This document shows positions 1-7,463 of a stretch of DNA of 47,230 nucleotides, piece after piece. Made by a program: the position numbers and the translations under genes. Source of the DNA: Treponema sp. GTDB lineage: Bacteria > Spirochaetota > Spirochaetia > Treponematales > Breznakiellaceae. The notes beneath the pieces were generated by a model, which saw only the letters and a list, made by a program, of their open reading frames with translations, did not search any database and had not been told where the DNA came from. How positions within the stretch are numbered: the first letter of the stretch is position 1; every line of letters starts with the position of its first letter. The DNA lies in contig JAIRWM010000017.1 of NCBI GenBank assembly GCA_031268975.1, positions 1-47,230 on the forward strand, given 5' to 3'.

Positions 1-507
1 AATCGGGTTCATTGCCTGACCAAACATATAAAACGGAATACCTGCGGCAATCCATACAAAATATTCTTTCGATAAGGAAAATGTTTCTTCGTTGACTTTC
101 CCGCCAAATAAAGCAAGAATCGGCTCCATAAAAATAAAGTAAAGTGCGGTCAGCACAATGCTTAAAATAATTGTCAGAAGAACGGCATTTCCAATGCTGC
201 GGTGAGCGTTTTCATGTTGTTTTGCCCCAAGGTTGATACTGACAAACGCGCAGGCGCCATCGCCAATCATAACGGCGATTGCAAGCGCCACAACGGTAAG
301 CGGAAAAACAACTGTATTAGCGGCGTTTCCGTTTGAACCGAGATAGCTTGCGTTTGCGATGAATATTTGGTCAACAATGTTATATAATGCGCCAACCAAA
401 AGGGAAATAATACACGGAATGGAAAACTTTTTCATTAGCTTTCCAATCGGTTCAAGTACAAGAAAGGCATTAACATCGCCTTCCATTTTGCCAGTAATGG
501 ATTCCAT
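1..507 (-). CDS. MATE-family multidrug efflux transporter, N-terminal part (runs off left edge)
   Basis: The reverse strand is open from an ATG at 507 to the window edge (169 codons visible, no stop). The translation has the MATE/NorM pattern: a short cytoplasmic N-terminus, then hydrophobic helices with KLMKKFSIPCIISLLVGALY, NIVDQIFIAN and a GDGACAFVSINLGAK block typical of the first helices of the family. MATE proteins are 12-helix inner-membrane antiporters that export drugs or metabolites using Na+ or H+. The start is set by TGGAGG eight bases upstream. The gene is visibly AT-richer than the genes to its right and lies beyond a tRNA-Gly 3'-end repeat, so horizontal acquisition is plausible (inference). 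The substrate cannot be told. Confidence 0.85.
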   Translation of the reverse strand, partial: MESITGKMEGDVNAFLVLEPIGKLMKKFSIPCIISLLVGALYNIVDQIFIANASYLGSNGNAANTVVFPLTVVALAIAVMIGDGACAFVSINLGAKQHENAHRSIGNAVLLTIILSIVLTALYFIFMEPILALFGGKVNEETFSLSKEYFVWIAAGIPFYMFGQAMNPI

Positions 508-542
508 AGACCTGCCTCCATAGAAGATTATGTGTAGGTCTA
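507..542 (-). promoter_or_regulatory. Hairpin enclosing the MATE gene ribosome binding site
   Basis: TAGACCT (507-513) and AGGTCTA (536-542) are perfect 7-bp inverted arms around a 22-nt loop that holds the TGGAGG ribosome binding site; the inner arm includes the first base of the start codon. In the mRNA this could gate translation. It sits at the end of a roughly 110-nt leader. No known riboswitch class was recognised. Confidence 0.4.
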
Positions 543-625
543 TTGGTAGACAACAATGAGCCATACACATCAACCGGACTTACGTGTACACAGCTATGGC
601 TTCCACTACTCGTTGTATGAACTAT

Positions 626-653
626 TTTATAGTATATTCACTTTTTTTGTCAA
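626..653 (-). promoter_or_regulatory. Sigma-70 type promoter for the MATE gene
   Basis: On the reverse strand TTGACA (648-653), a 16-bp spacer and TATAAA (626-631) match the vegetative consensus closely. The predicted start of transcription near 619 leaves a leader of about 110 nt before the ATG at 507. Confidence 0.6.
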
Positions 654-698
654 CAAAGAAGAAGATCGCCGCAAATCCCCTATTATCAAGCGGCCGCC

Positions 699-759
699 TT
701 GCCGGGTGCGATTTACGTTGGCGGGCTGTTTTTTTGTTTCCAGCGGCCGGCGGGAGTCG
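699..759. repeat. Direct repeat copy A: partial duplicate of tRNA-Gly 3' end and downstream DNA
   Basis: This 61-bp stretch matches 882-942 with about five mismatches at an offset of 183 bp. Its right-hand part reproduces the acceptor and half T-arm of the tRNA-Gly gene (GCGGCCG followed by CGGGAGTCG), while the rest copies the DNA immediately downstream of the tRNA. The 123 bp between the copies hold no gene. Duplicated tRNA 3' ends are typical scars of tyrosine-recombinase integration, but no integrase gene is visible. Confidence 0.75.
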
Positions 760-881
760 GCTTCCTGCCGTCCGCTTCCAGGCCGGCTGCACGCCCCGCG
801 GCGCGTCCTGCGCCGCGCCTTTGCTTTGCAAGGCTGGCGCCTTGGGGGCTGGTGTACAGGCGTTCCGCTTCGACTCCACTT

Positions 882-942
882 TTGCCAGGTACTGTTTACG
901 TTGGCGGGCTGTTTTTTTGTTTCCAGCGGCCGACGGGAGTCG
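882..942. repeat. Direct repeat copy B, overlapping the tRNA-Gly 3' end
   Basis: Partner of the repeat at 699-759, about 92% identical over 61 bp by eye. Positions 925-942 are the 3' end of the functional tRNA-Gly gene; 882-924 is its downstream flank, including the shared T-run at 912-918. Confidence 0.75.
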
Positions 943-995
943 AACCCGCGTCACGAGCTTGGGAAGCTCGGGTAATACCGTTATACAACGGCCGC
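925..995 (-). tRNA. tRNA-Gly, anticodon CCC
   Basis: Read on the reverse strand from 995, the sequence folds as a cloverleaf: acceptor arm GCGGCCG/CGGCCGC, anticodon stem CGAGC/GCTCG around loop TTCCCAA (anticodon CCC, reading GGG), and T-arm GCGGG-TTCGACT-CCCGT. The discriminator base is T, usual for bacterial tRNA-Gly. The CCA end is not encoded (next bases GGA) and must be added enzymatically. Confidence 0.93.
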
Positions 996-1010
996 AGAAA
1001 TCACTCCTCC

Positions 1011-1040
1011 ATAATACCATATGACCGGTATTCTGCACAA
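1011..1040 (-). promoter_or_regulatory. Probable promoter of tRNA-Gly
   Basis: Reverse strand TTGTGC (1035-1040), an 18-bp spacer and TATTAT (1011-1016), ending about 15 bp before the mature tRNA 5' end. The match is moderate and the position is right for a tRNA promoter. Confidence 0.4.
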
Positions 1041-1140
1041 GTCCGATCGGTTGAAGTGAGCGTTGCCGGCCGCCTGTAGCGGTTTTCGGCGTTTTCTCCT
1101 ATAATTACTCAAATATGGATAAACCGCGCGGGAGGCATAT

Positions 1141-2811
1141 CTGAACGAAGACAAGCCTCTTATCGTACAGAGCGACAGAACCCTTCTCCTTGATGTGCAT
1201 GCCCGCGGGGCGGAAGACGCCCGGGCGGCGGTGCTGCCGTTCGCCGAACTGGAAAAATCTCCCGAACATATTCATACGTACCGCATTACCCCGCTTTCAC
1301 TCTGGAACGCGGCCAGCGCGGGGCTGACTGTCCGGGATGTGGTACATACGCTCGAGGTTTACAGCCGTTACCGGGTGCCCGAGGGTATTGCCGGCGGCTT
1401 TGCGGATACCATGTCCCGTTACGGAAAAATCAAGCTGAGGGCGCTTGACGCCGAATCGGATTCACAGCTGCTGCTTGTCGCGGAGGGCGCGGTGGAAAAG
1501 GAAATAAGCGCCGCGAAATCACTTTCGGACTATCTTGTGAAGACGGATAAGGGCTTTGTTCTTAAACTGGTTGACCGGGGGACGGTCAAGCGGGAACTTA
1601 TCGCCCTGGGCTGGCCGGTGGAAGACCAGGCGCCGCTGCGGGAGGGTGAACGGCTTGAACTGGCTCTGCGGGAAACCTGCGGCTCGGGAAAACCGTTTGT
1701 GCTGCGGGATTATCAGAGCGAGGCGGCCCGATCCGTGCTGGGGCAGGGCGGGCCGGGAACGGGTTTCGGCGTTGTGGTTCTTCCCTGCGGTTCCGGGAAA
1801 ACCGTTGTGGGTATGGCGGTTATGGCCATGCTCAAAACCAATACGCTTATTCTTTCGGCGAATGTGGCCGCGGTACACCAATGGATCGACGAGCTTTTGG
1901 ACAAGACGACTCTTGCGCGGGAACAGATCGCCGAATATTCCGGAGACAGCAAGTCTGTCGCTCCGGTAACCATCGCCACATACCAGATTCTTACGTGGCG
2001 GCCTGGAAAAAACGGGGACTTTCCCCACTTTTCCCTGTTCCGCACATGGCCGTGGGGTCTTGTCATTTATGATGAAGTGCACCTGCTTCCGGCGCCGGTT
2101 TTCAGGGTAACGGCGGAGCTTCAGGCGGTGCGGCGGCTTGGACTGACCGCGACCCTGGTGCGGGAAGATCATGCCGAAGACGCGGTGTTCAGCCTTGTCG
2201 GGCCCAAACGCTATGATGTGCCCTGGAAGGATCTGGAACGCCAGGGCTGGATAGCCGAGGCGGTCTGTATCGAGGTGCGGCTTGATCTTCCGGAAAAAAG
2301 CAAAATCCCCTACGCGGTGGCGGGAAAGCGGGAGAAATACCGCATTGCCTCGGAAAATCCGTTCAAGGAAGAAGCGGCGCTGGAGCTTATCGAGCTTCAC
2401 AAGGAAGACAGCATTCTTGTAATCGGCCAGTACATAGCCCAGCTTGAATCCATCGCCCGGCGGCTCAAGGCGCCGCTTGTAACCGGGAAAACGGCAAATG
2501 CCGAAAGGGAACGGATTTACCGGGCGTTCAAAAACAAGGAACTGCGGATAATTGTGGTTTCCCGGGTGGCCAATTTTGCCCTGGATCTTCCCGACGCTTC
2601 GATGGCGGTTGAAATTTCCGGGGCTTTTGGATCGCGGCAGGAAGAAGCCCAGCGCCTGGGCCGGATACTCCGCCCGAAAGGCGGACGAAGTTCCTGGTTT
2701 TACGCCGTCGTTTCCCGGCTTACCGTCGAAGAAGAATTTGCCGCCAACCGTCAGAAATTTCTTGCCGAACAGGGATACCGGTATTCGATCCAGTATTGGG
2801 GGAAAAAGTGA
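1141..2811 (+). CDS. XPB/ERCC3-family superfamily 2 DNA helicase
   Basis: A 556-residue DNA-dependent ATPase of the XPB (Rad25) type, a nucleotide-excision-repair-like 3'-5' helicase also found in actinobacteria and spirochaetes. Seen: N-terminal domain (1-150), damage-recognition-like region, Walker A PCGSGKT (residues 215-221), DEVH box (311-314), GLTATLVRED with the RED motif typical of XPB, then a second helicase domain ending in the RLGRILRPKG motif VI. The first canonical start is GTG at 1195, but it has no ribosome binding site and would drop the segment KPLIVQSDRTLLLDV, which looks like genuine protein. GGGAGG at 1130-1134 is correctly spaced to a CTG at 1141, chosen here. The stop overlaps the next start (GTGA), so the genes are translationally coupled. 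Confidence 0.9.
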   Translation: MNEDKPLIVQSDRTLLLDVHARGAEDARAAVLPFAELEKSPEHIHTYRITPLSLWNAASAGLTVRDVVHTLEVYSRYRVPEGIAGGFADTMSRYGKIKLRALDAESDSQLLLVAEGAVEKEISAAKSLSDYLVKTDKGFVLKLVDRGTVKRELIALGWPVEDQAPLREGERLELALRETCGSGKPFVLRDYQSEAARSVLGQGGPGTGFGVVVLPCGSGKTVVGMAVMAMLKTNTLILSANVAAVHQWIDELLDKTTLAREQIAEYSGDSKSVAPVTIATYQILTWRPGKNGDFPHFSLFRTWPWGLVIYDEVHLLPAPVFRVTAELQAVRRLGLTATLVREDHAEDAVFSLVGPKRYDVPWKDLERQGWIAEAVCIEVRLDLPEKSKIPYAVAGKREKYRIASENPFKEEAALELIELHKEDSILVIGQYIAQLESIARRLKAPLVTGKTANAERERIYRAFKNKELRIIVVSRVANFALDLPDASMAVEISGAFGSRQEEAQRLGRILRPKGGRSSWFYAVVSRLTVEEEFAANRQKFLAEQGYRYSIQYWGKK

Positions 2812-4928
2812 CCCGTCCCCTGTTTCGGCCGCTGCAATTTTGGCAGTCCGCCCTGATGACCCTGCCCGATACGGCGTTTTTCGAGCTTATGCGCAGCGTA
2901 CTGGGAAATATCAAAACTCCGTTCAATAAGCAGCGGCTCCTTGGGGATTTGAGCGCCTTTCTGGCCCGTCCCGGGATTCAGGAAACCATCACCGCATTTT
3001 TGGATGATGGTGATCGCCGGATCATTGCGGCCATTGCCACCCTTGGCGAGCCTGTCTCCGGGGAGCTGGAAAGTTTTTTCTCCGGTGAATATTCCTACGC
3101 GGATCTGCACAGCATCCTGCTTAACCTGGAAGAACGGCTTGTCGTGTACCGGTTCCGCGAAGACGGCCTTTTCCGCATTGCCCTTAATCCCCGGCTTGAA
3201 CCGGTGCTTGCCCCCATCGCCGCCGGCCGTTCCGTACTTTTTTCCCCGGTTCCCGAAACGGAAGAACCGGCTTCCTCCGGCGGCGGGGAAAAAAGCGGGC
3301 CGCTTGACGGGCGGTCTTTGGCGGCGCTTTTCTCGTTCTTTCTTTCGGGGAAAAGCCGGAAGAAAATTTTTGACGAATGCGGGAAGCTTTTCCCGGATCT
3401 GGACATAGACACAATTGCCGGGGGCCTTGTCTCCCTGGGCATACTGGAACAGGATGACGACCGGTACAAAGTGGACGGAAAACGGCTTTCCGCTTTCAAG
3501 GATCTTTCTCCGCTCTGCCGGCTTGAGTACCTTGCTGCGGGCGCGGCCCTGTATCTGCAAAGCCTTGCGCCAAACCCCCTGCCCGGCTATGTTCACCGCA
3601 GTCTGCTTAAAAACACGGTCCGGCTCATCCACCGGCTGTTCACCCTGATTGGGACGCCGTCTTCTCCGGCCCGGCTTTACCGGAAACCGGTACTGGTAAA
3701 ATGCTCCGAGGTGCTGCGCCGGGAAGAAGCCGGATCCTGGGGTTTGACGGGAGAACTTCCACAAACTAAAGTGATTATAAAAGCGCTCCAGGCCGCCGGA
3801 CTGGTCATTCCCTCGGGGGATTATGCGGCGGCGGTTTGGCCTGACGGGGAAACGCCTCCGCCGGGAACCCCCGCCGTGTCCGCCGGGCGGGTAATCGCGA
3901 TGGATTCGCCGTTTTCGTTTGTTCTGTATCCGGGAATTTCTTTTGCCGACGCACTGGACTTGTCTTTGTTCTGCACGATTGAAGAAACAGGAACGGCCAT
4001 CAGGTTTTCCATTTCCCGCGCTTCGGTGGTACAGGGATTTAACCGGGGCCTCGGCGCCGGTTTTCTGTGGGCCCTTCTTGAAAAATGTTCCGGGGGCAGG
4101 GCGGGGGATGCCCTCAAGTGGAATCTTGAAGACTGGGAAAAACGGTACCGCGAAGTGGCGCTTTACCGGGGGGTTGTACTTACCCTCGGCGGTGAACGGA
4201 TGTATCTGGCGGAAAACGGCCCGCTGGCAAAAAACGTCCGTAAAGTTCTGGCGCCGGGCGTTTTTCTCCTTGACGTTTCCTCCCGGGAAGAAGCCGCCGA
4301 AGTTTTGCGGGCGGCCGGCGTAGACATACTCGCCGAACCGGCAGGCGAAATACATGCCGCCGGCGGGCAGGACGCGGTATTTCCCGAAACGCAAAGTGAA
4401 GCCGGAAGACAGGACGCTTCCGCCGGGGCGCCCGGAAGCTTCTTTTTTTCAGGAAAAACGGAATCAGACGGCCCCGGCACCGCCGGGGCCGCCGCCCCGT
4501 ATAACGGGGAAAAAGCGGAACGCCTCAAGGAAAAGTTCCGCGCGTATCTGGAATCGGACGGGTGCCGCTGCAGCAGGGAAGAGCGCACGGAACTTTCGGC
4601 CCGCATTGAACGGCGGCTTGTGGTAAGCGAATCCCAGCTTCAGGATATTTCGATTCGCTACGAAAAACTTGAAGCCCGGTCCCTGGATTATGCCGGAAAA
4701 ACGGCAATTGCCAAACAGGCCATCGTACAGGGATCGCTTCTTGAAGTAAACTGGCCTTCCGGCGGCGCCGGGGAAAAAGTGCTGGGGACTCCGGAAACCC
4801 TGGAAAAGAAAGCGGGCGAAATGGTTCTTGTACTGCGGCCCCGGGACGGCCGGACGGAAAACGTCAGGATACCCCTTGGACAAATCAGCCTTTTGCGGCG
4901 GATTAAGAAATCAATATTCGGAGAATAG
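2808..4928 (+). CDS. Helicase-associated partner protein of XPB (XPB/Ssl2-like domain protein)
   Basis: A 706-residue protein with the layout of the large protein encoded next to bacterial XPB genes (known pairing in mycobacteria). The first 500 residues are winged-helix-like and helicase-associated in character (FWQSALMTLPDTAFF, GIPSS-type turns, long leucine-rich segments). Residues about 505-570 are a low-complexity Gly/Ala/Ser linker. The last 130 form a compact WYL-like beta domain (AIVQGSLLEVNWPSG ... MVLVLRPRDGR). No nuclease motif was recognised. The GTG at 2808 overlaps the helicase stop (GTGA) and follows GGGGGA. It probably forms a complex with XPB in DNA repair or transcription-coupled processes (inference); the biochemical role is unknown. 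Confidence 0.75.
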   Translation: MTRPLFRPLQFWQSALMTLPDTAFFELMRSVLGNIKTPFNKQRLLGDLSAFLARPGIQETITAFLDDGDRRIIAAIATLGEPVSGELESFFSGEYSYADLHSILLNLEERLVVYRFREDGLFRIALNPRLEPVLAPIAAGRSVLFSPVPETEEPASSGGGEKSGPLDGRSLAALFSFFLSGKSRKKIFDECGKLFPDLDIDTIAGGLVSLGILEQDDDRYKVDGKRLSAFKDLSPLCRLEYLAAGAALYLQSLAPNPLPGYVHRSLLKNTVRLIHRLFTLIGTPSSPARLYRKPVLVKCSEVLRREEAGSWGLTGELPQTKVIIKALQAAGLVIPSGDYAAAVWPDGETPPPGTPAVSAGRVIAMDSPFSFVLYPGISFADALDLSLFCTIEETGTAIRFSISRASVVQGFNRGLGAGFLWALLEKCSGGRAGDALKWNLEDWEKRYREVALYRGVVLTLGGERMYLAENGPLAKNVRKVLAPGVFLLDVSSREEAAEVLRAAGVDILAEPAGEIHAAGGQDAVFPETQSEAGRQDASAGAPGSFFFSGKTESDGPGTAGAAAPYNGEKAERLKEKFRAYLESDGCRCSREERTELSARIERRLVVSESQLQDISIRYEKLEARSLDYAGKTAIAKQAIVQGSLLEVNWPSGGAGEKVLGTPETLEKKAGEMVLVLRPRDGRTENVRIPLGQISLLRRIKKSIFGE

Positions 4929-4936
4929 GAGTATAT

Positions 4937-5707
4937 ATGCCATTAGTACCTTTTCAGGCCCAACGGGAACAGAGCAGCCAGGATAAGCTTGCCGTTCTTG
5001 TAGACGCCGACAATACACAGGCCGTGATCATTGAAGGCCTTCTTGCGGAAGTTGCCAAATACGGCGTAGCCAGCGTAAAACGCATTTACGGCGACTGGAC
5101 CAGCGTTAACCTGCGTTCCTGGAAGGACAAACTGCTGGAATACGCGATTCAGCCCATACAGCAGTTTGCGTACACATCGGGAAAGAACGCCACAGACTCC
5201 GCGATGATCATTGACGCCATGGATCTGCTGTACAGCGAAAACCTTGACGGATTCTGCATCGTTTCAAGCGATTCGGATTTTACCCGCCTTGCCCAGCGCC
5301 TGCGGGAAAGCGGCCGCAAAGTGTACGGTTTCGGCGAGAAAAAAACTCCCCGCGCCTTTGTGTCCGTCTGCGACAAATTCATTTATACGGAAATACTCAA
5401 AGATAATCATGATGATGAAGATAAACCCATCACGAAAGTCCGCAAAGACTTTAAGGTAGACAGACGCCTGCTCAACCTGCTTCGGGATACGGTAGACGAT
5501 CTGGCCGATGATTCCGGCTGGGCGTATCTGGGCGGGATAGGGCAGAAAATCACCCTCCGTTCCAGCGAGTTCGATCCCCGCAACTACGGCTTCCGTAAAC
5601 TGGCCGATATGTTCCGCGCCATAGCGCAGTTTGAAGTCGAGGAACGGCCGCAGGAAAACGGCACCGGCCGGCAAATTTACATCCGCTGGAAACGCAGATC
5701 GCGCTGA
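4937..5707 (+). CDS. NYN-domain (LabA/DUF88-like) protein with C-terminal OST-HTH/LOTUS domain
   Basis: 256 residues. The N-terminal 150 are a NYN/PIN-like fold: VLVDADN (D23, D25), KNATDSAMIIDAMDLLY and CIVSSDSDFTRLAQRLRESG carry the acidic residues that bind metal in this family of predicted RNases. Residues about 180-253 (RRLLNLLRDTVDDLADDSGW ... DPRNYGFRKLADMF) match the OST-HTH/LOTUS pattern, an RNA-binding module. GGAG lies eight bases before the ATG, and only eight bases separate it from the XPB partner gene, so the three genes look like one operon. Predicted role: RNA-binding or RNA-cleaving factor working with the XPB pair (inference). Confidence 0.85.
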   Translation: MPLVPFQAQREQSSQDKLAVLVDADNTQAVIIEGLLAEVAKYGVASVKRIYGDWTSVNLRSWKDKLLEYAIQPIQQFAYTSGKNATDSAMIIDAMDLLYSENLDGFCIVSSDSDFTRLAQRLRESGRKVYGFGEKKTPRAFVSVCDKFIYTEILKDNHDDEDKPITKVRKDFKVDRRLLNLLRDTVDDLADDSGWAYLGGIGQKITLRSSEFDPRNYGFRKLADMFRAIAQFEVEERPQENGTGRQIYIRWKRRSR

Positions 5708-5795
5708 CCCGAAGGCGGCCGCCGGACAGACACCCGGAAAAAAGGGCTTGCGTTCCGGGGGCGCCGGGATTATACTCCCACAAAAGGAGTGCCCC

Positions 5796-6392
5796 ATGAA
5801 AACGTATATCAAACGCCTTGTGTGTATCCCCCTCTGCCTTGTCGCCGCCGCGCTCACCGTAGAGGCGCAAAACACGCCGGGAGGATCCCTTTTCGGGAAC
5901 CCCCGGCGGCCCGCGGTGTTGTCTCCCGAAATAGTTCAAAACTTTGTCGCGCACATCGAGGAGATGGACGACATCTTTGCCGATATGGAAGGCGATCCGG
6001 ATTACCGTGTTTTTGAGGAAAACATGGACGACTGCAATGCCGCCGTCGTGGCGTATCTGGAGGACGACGGCGATTTTGCCGCGTTCCAGGCGGCGTTTGA
6101 GCGCGTACGGAGCGTCCGGGCCCCCGCGATGGACAGGGTATTTTCGTCACTCGGCCTTGGACAGCGGGGCACCGAAGCGTTCTTTGTTATCACCCTGGGA
6201 ACGGTACTGTATTTCCTCGAGCAGCAGCTTGAATCCTTTCAGGAACTGGAAGGGCTTGAATACGCCGGGGAACTGCCCGGCGAATACGGGCTCCTGCGGG
6301 AACGGATTGTCCGCGCGCGCACCGTTATCCACCCCGAGGACATCCTCATTTTGAATGAAAACCTGGAGACCTCCCGGCTCTTTCTCTTTTAA
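5796..6392 (+). CDS. Small exported protein of unknown function
   Basis: 198 residues, not recognised. A clear signal peptide (MKTYIKRLVCIPLCLVAAAL then TVEAQ, cleavage likely after VEA) is followed by an acidic, alpha-helical-looking domain rich in Glu/Asp/Phe (HIEEMDDIFADMEGDPDY, YLEDDGDFAAFQAAFERV) and a hydrophobic stretch (FFVITLGTVLYFLEQQL) that could be a core helix. Probably periplasmic. The ribosome binding site AAAGGAG is seven bases upstream of the ATG. The gene may be co-transcribed with the SGNH hydrolase, which begins four bases after its stop. Confidence 0.75.
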   Translation: MKTYIKRLVCIPLCLVAAALTVEAQNTPGGSLFGNPRRPAVLSPEIVQNFVAHIEEMDDIFADMEGDPDYRVFEENMDDCNAAVVAYLEDDGDFAAFQAAFERVRSVRAPAMDRVFSSLGLGQRGTEAFFVITLGTVLYFLEQQLESFQELEGLEYAGELPGEYGLLRERIVRARTVIHPEDILILNENLETSRLFLF

Positions 6393-6395
6393 GTG

Positions 6396-7463
6396 ATGCC
6401 GCGCCGGAAACGCCCCGGGGCGCCCCGCCCGGAACCCGCGGCGTCGGGCCCGGACGTTTTTGCGGGACGAAAACGCCCGGACCTCCGCAAACCGCTTCCT
6501 TTTGCCGGCAAAACCGCATCCCCGGTACGCAAAACGCCATCCCCGGCATGCAAAACGCTGTCCCCGGCATGCAAAACCCTTTCTCTTGCACGCAAAACAT
6601 TTCCTTTTGCGTGCAAAACATTTTCTTTTGCACGCAAAACAGTTTCTTTTGCATGCAAAACATTTTCCGCAGCATGCAAAACCCTTTCTTTTGCATGCAA
6701 AACATTTTCTTTTGTATGCAAAACATTTCCCCCGGCATGCAAAACATTTTCTTTTGCATGCAAAACGCCGTCTCCGGGGCACAAAAAACCGTCCCCGGTA
6801 CGCAAAAAACCGTCCCCGCGTGTTCCCTGGCTGATTCCGGCGGTCTGCGGTTTATTCCTGCTGGTACGGTGCGGCGGCGAACGGCTTCCGGTCATTGTCT
6901 GCTTCGGCGACAGCCTTACCGCCGGCAAGGGGGCGGAGCATTCCGAAGCGTGGCCTGCGCTGCTGGAAAAGCGGGTGCGGGCCCGTGTGGTGAACGCCGG
7001 GACTAGCGGCGATACGACATTGGACGCTCTTGGCCGTGTCCAGGCGGTGCTCGCCGAAAAACCCGATGTGGTTATTGTTGAATTCGGCGCCAACGACATT
7101 CTGGACGCGGTTCAGGGGGGGAAAGTCCCCGATCTGGCGGGGCTGCGGGACCGCCTTGGCCTGCTTGTCGAGGCGCTGGACGGCGGGGCGGCGGTGTACC
7201 TGGTCAAGTTTTACAGCCTGAGCATGATTTCGGACTTTCCCGGCGGAGACGGGGAACTGCCCGCCGCCCTTGACGGGCTCTTCGCCTCCCTGGAAGCGGA
7301 GTATCACATCGGGATTATTGACGGTATCTGGGACGGCATTTGGGGCGACGTGTCGCTCATGTCCGACGGCACGCATCCCAATGCCGCCGGGTACCGCGTT
7401 ATGGCGGACAACTATGTTACCGCCCTGGCGCCCTTCCTGAAAGAACAGGGGCTCCTCCGCTAA
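6396..7463 (+). CDS. SGNH/GDSL hydrolase with N-terminal heptapeptide repeats
   Basis: The C-terminal 200 residues are a TesA-like SGNH esterase: GDSL block VCFGDSLTAGKG (Ser174 counting from GTG 6393), GANDILD, and the Asp/His block DGTHPNAAGY. Before it comes a hydrophobic segment PWLIPAVCGLFLLVRC (about 145-160) that could be a membrane anchor or an atypical lipoprotein signal. The first 142 residues are basic, and about 110 of them are 16 heptads of the type C/R-K-T-F/L/P-S-F/P-A. No start codon lies between the repeats and the hydrolase, so the repeats are probably translated. Neither GTG 6393 nor ATG 6396 has a good ribosome binding site. The 3' end overlaps the convergent glycosidase gene by 47 bp. 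Confidence 0.75.
   Translation: MPRRKRPGAPRPEPAASGPDVFAGRKRPDLRKPLPFAGKTASPVRKTPSPACKTLSPACKTLSLARKTFPFACKTFSFARKTVSFACKTFSAACKTLSFACKTFSFVCKTFPPACKTFSFACKTPSPGHKKPSPVRKKPSPRVPWLIPAVCGLFLLVRCGGERLPVIVCFGDSLTAGKGAEHSEAWPALLEKRVRARVVNAGTSGDTTLDALGRVQAVLAEKPDVVIVEFGANDILDAVQGGKVPDLAGLRDRLGLLVEALDGGAAVYLVKFYSLSMISDFPGGDGELPAALDGLFASLEAEYHIGIIDGIWDGIWGDVSLMSDGTHPNAAGYRVMADNYVTALAPFLKEQGLLR
6487..6822 (+). repeat. 21-bp tandem repeat array (16 units), in frame
   Basis: Sixteen consecutive units begin with GCAAAA-type sequence at exact 21-bp intervals (6487, 6508, 6529 ... 6760 and on) with no insertion or deletion. Outer units are CCCCGG-rich, inner ones TTTTCTTTTG-rich; many junctions contain GCATGC. 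In the plus frame Thr (aca/acc/acg), Ser (tct/tcc) and Ala (gca/gcc/gcg) codons vary silently, which supports coding on this strand rather than in the equally open reverse frames. Confidence 0.9.

Noticed and set aside
507-620. Known riboswitch in the MATE leader
   Set aside because: No conserved riboswitch motif could be matched by eye; only a simple hairpin is supported.
735-760. Second tRNA gene
   Set aside because: Only the last ~18 nt of the tRNA are duplicated; there is no anticodon arm or D-arm.
2751-4394. Long reverse-strand open frame opposite the XPB partner gene
   Set aside because: It is a composition-driven shadow in GC-rich DNA, low-complexity and Arg/Pro/Phe-rich, without a ribosome binding site.
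6487-6822. Possible CRISPR or intergenic satellite
   Set aside because: Units are contiguous 21-mers without spacers, and silent codon variation supports coding in the plus frame.
6389-7099. Reverse-strand open frame with an NVLHAKE-type heptad over the repeat
   Set aside because: Differences between units that are silent on the plus strand change amino acids in this frame, and it overlaps the catalytic SGNH domain antisense.
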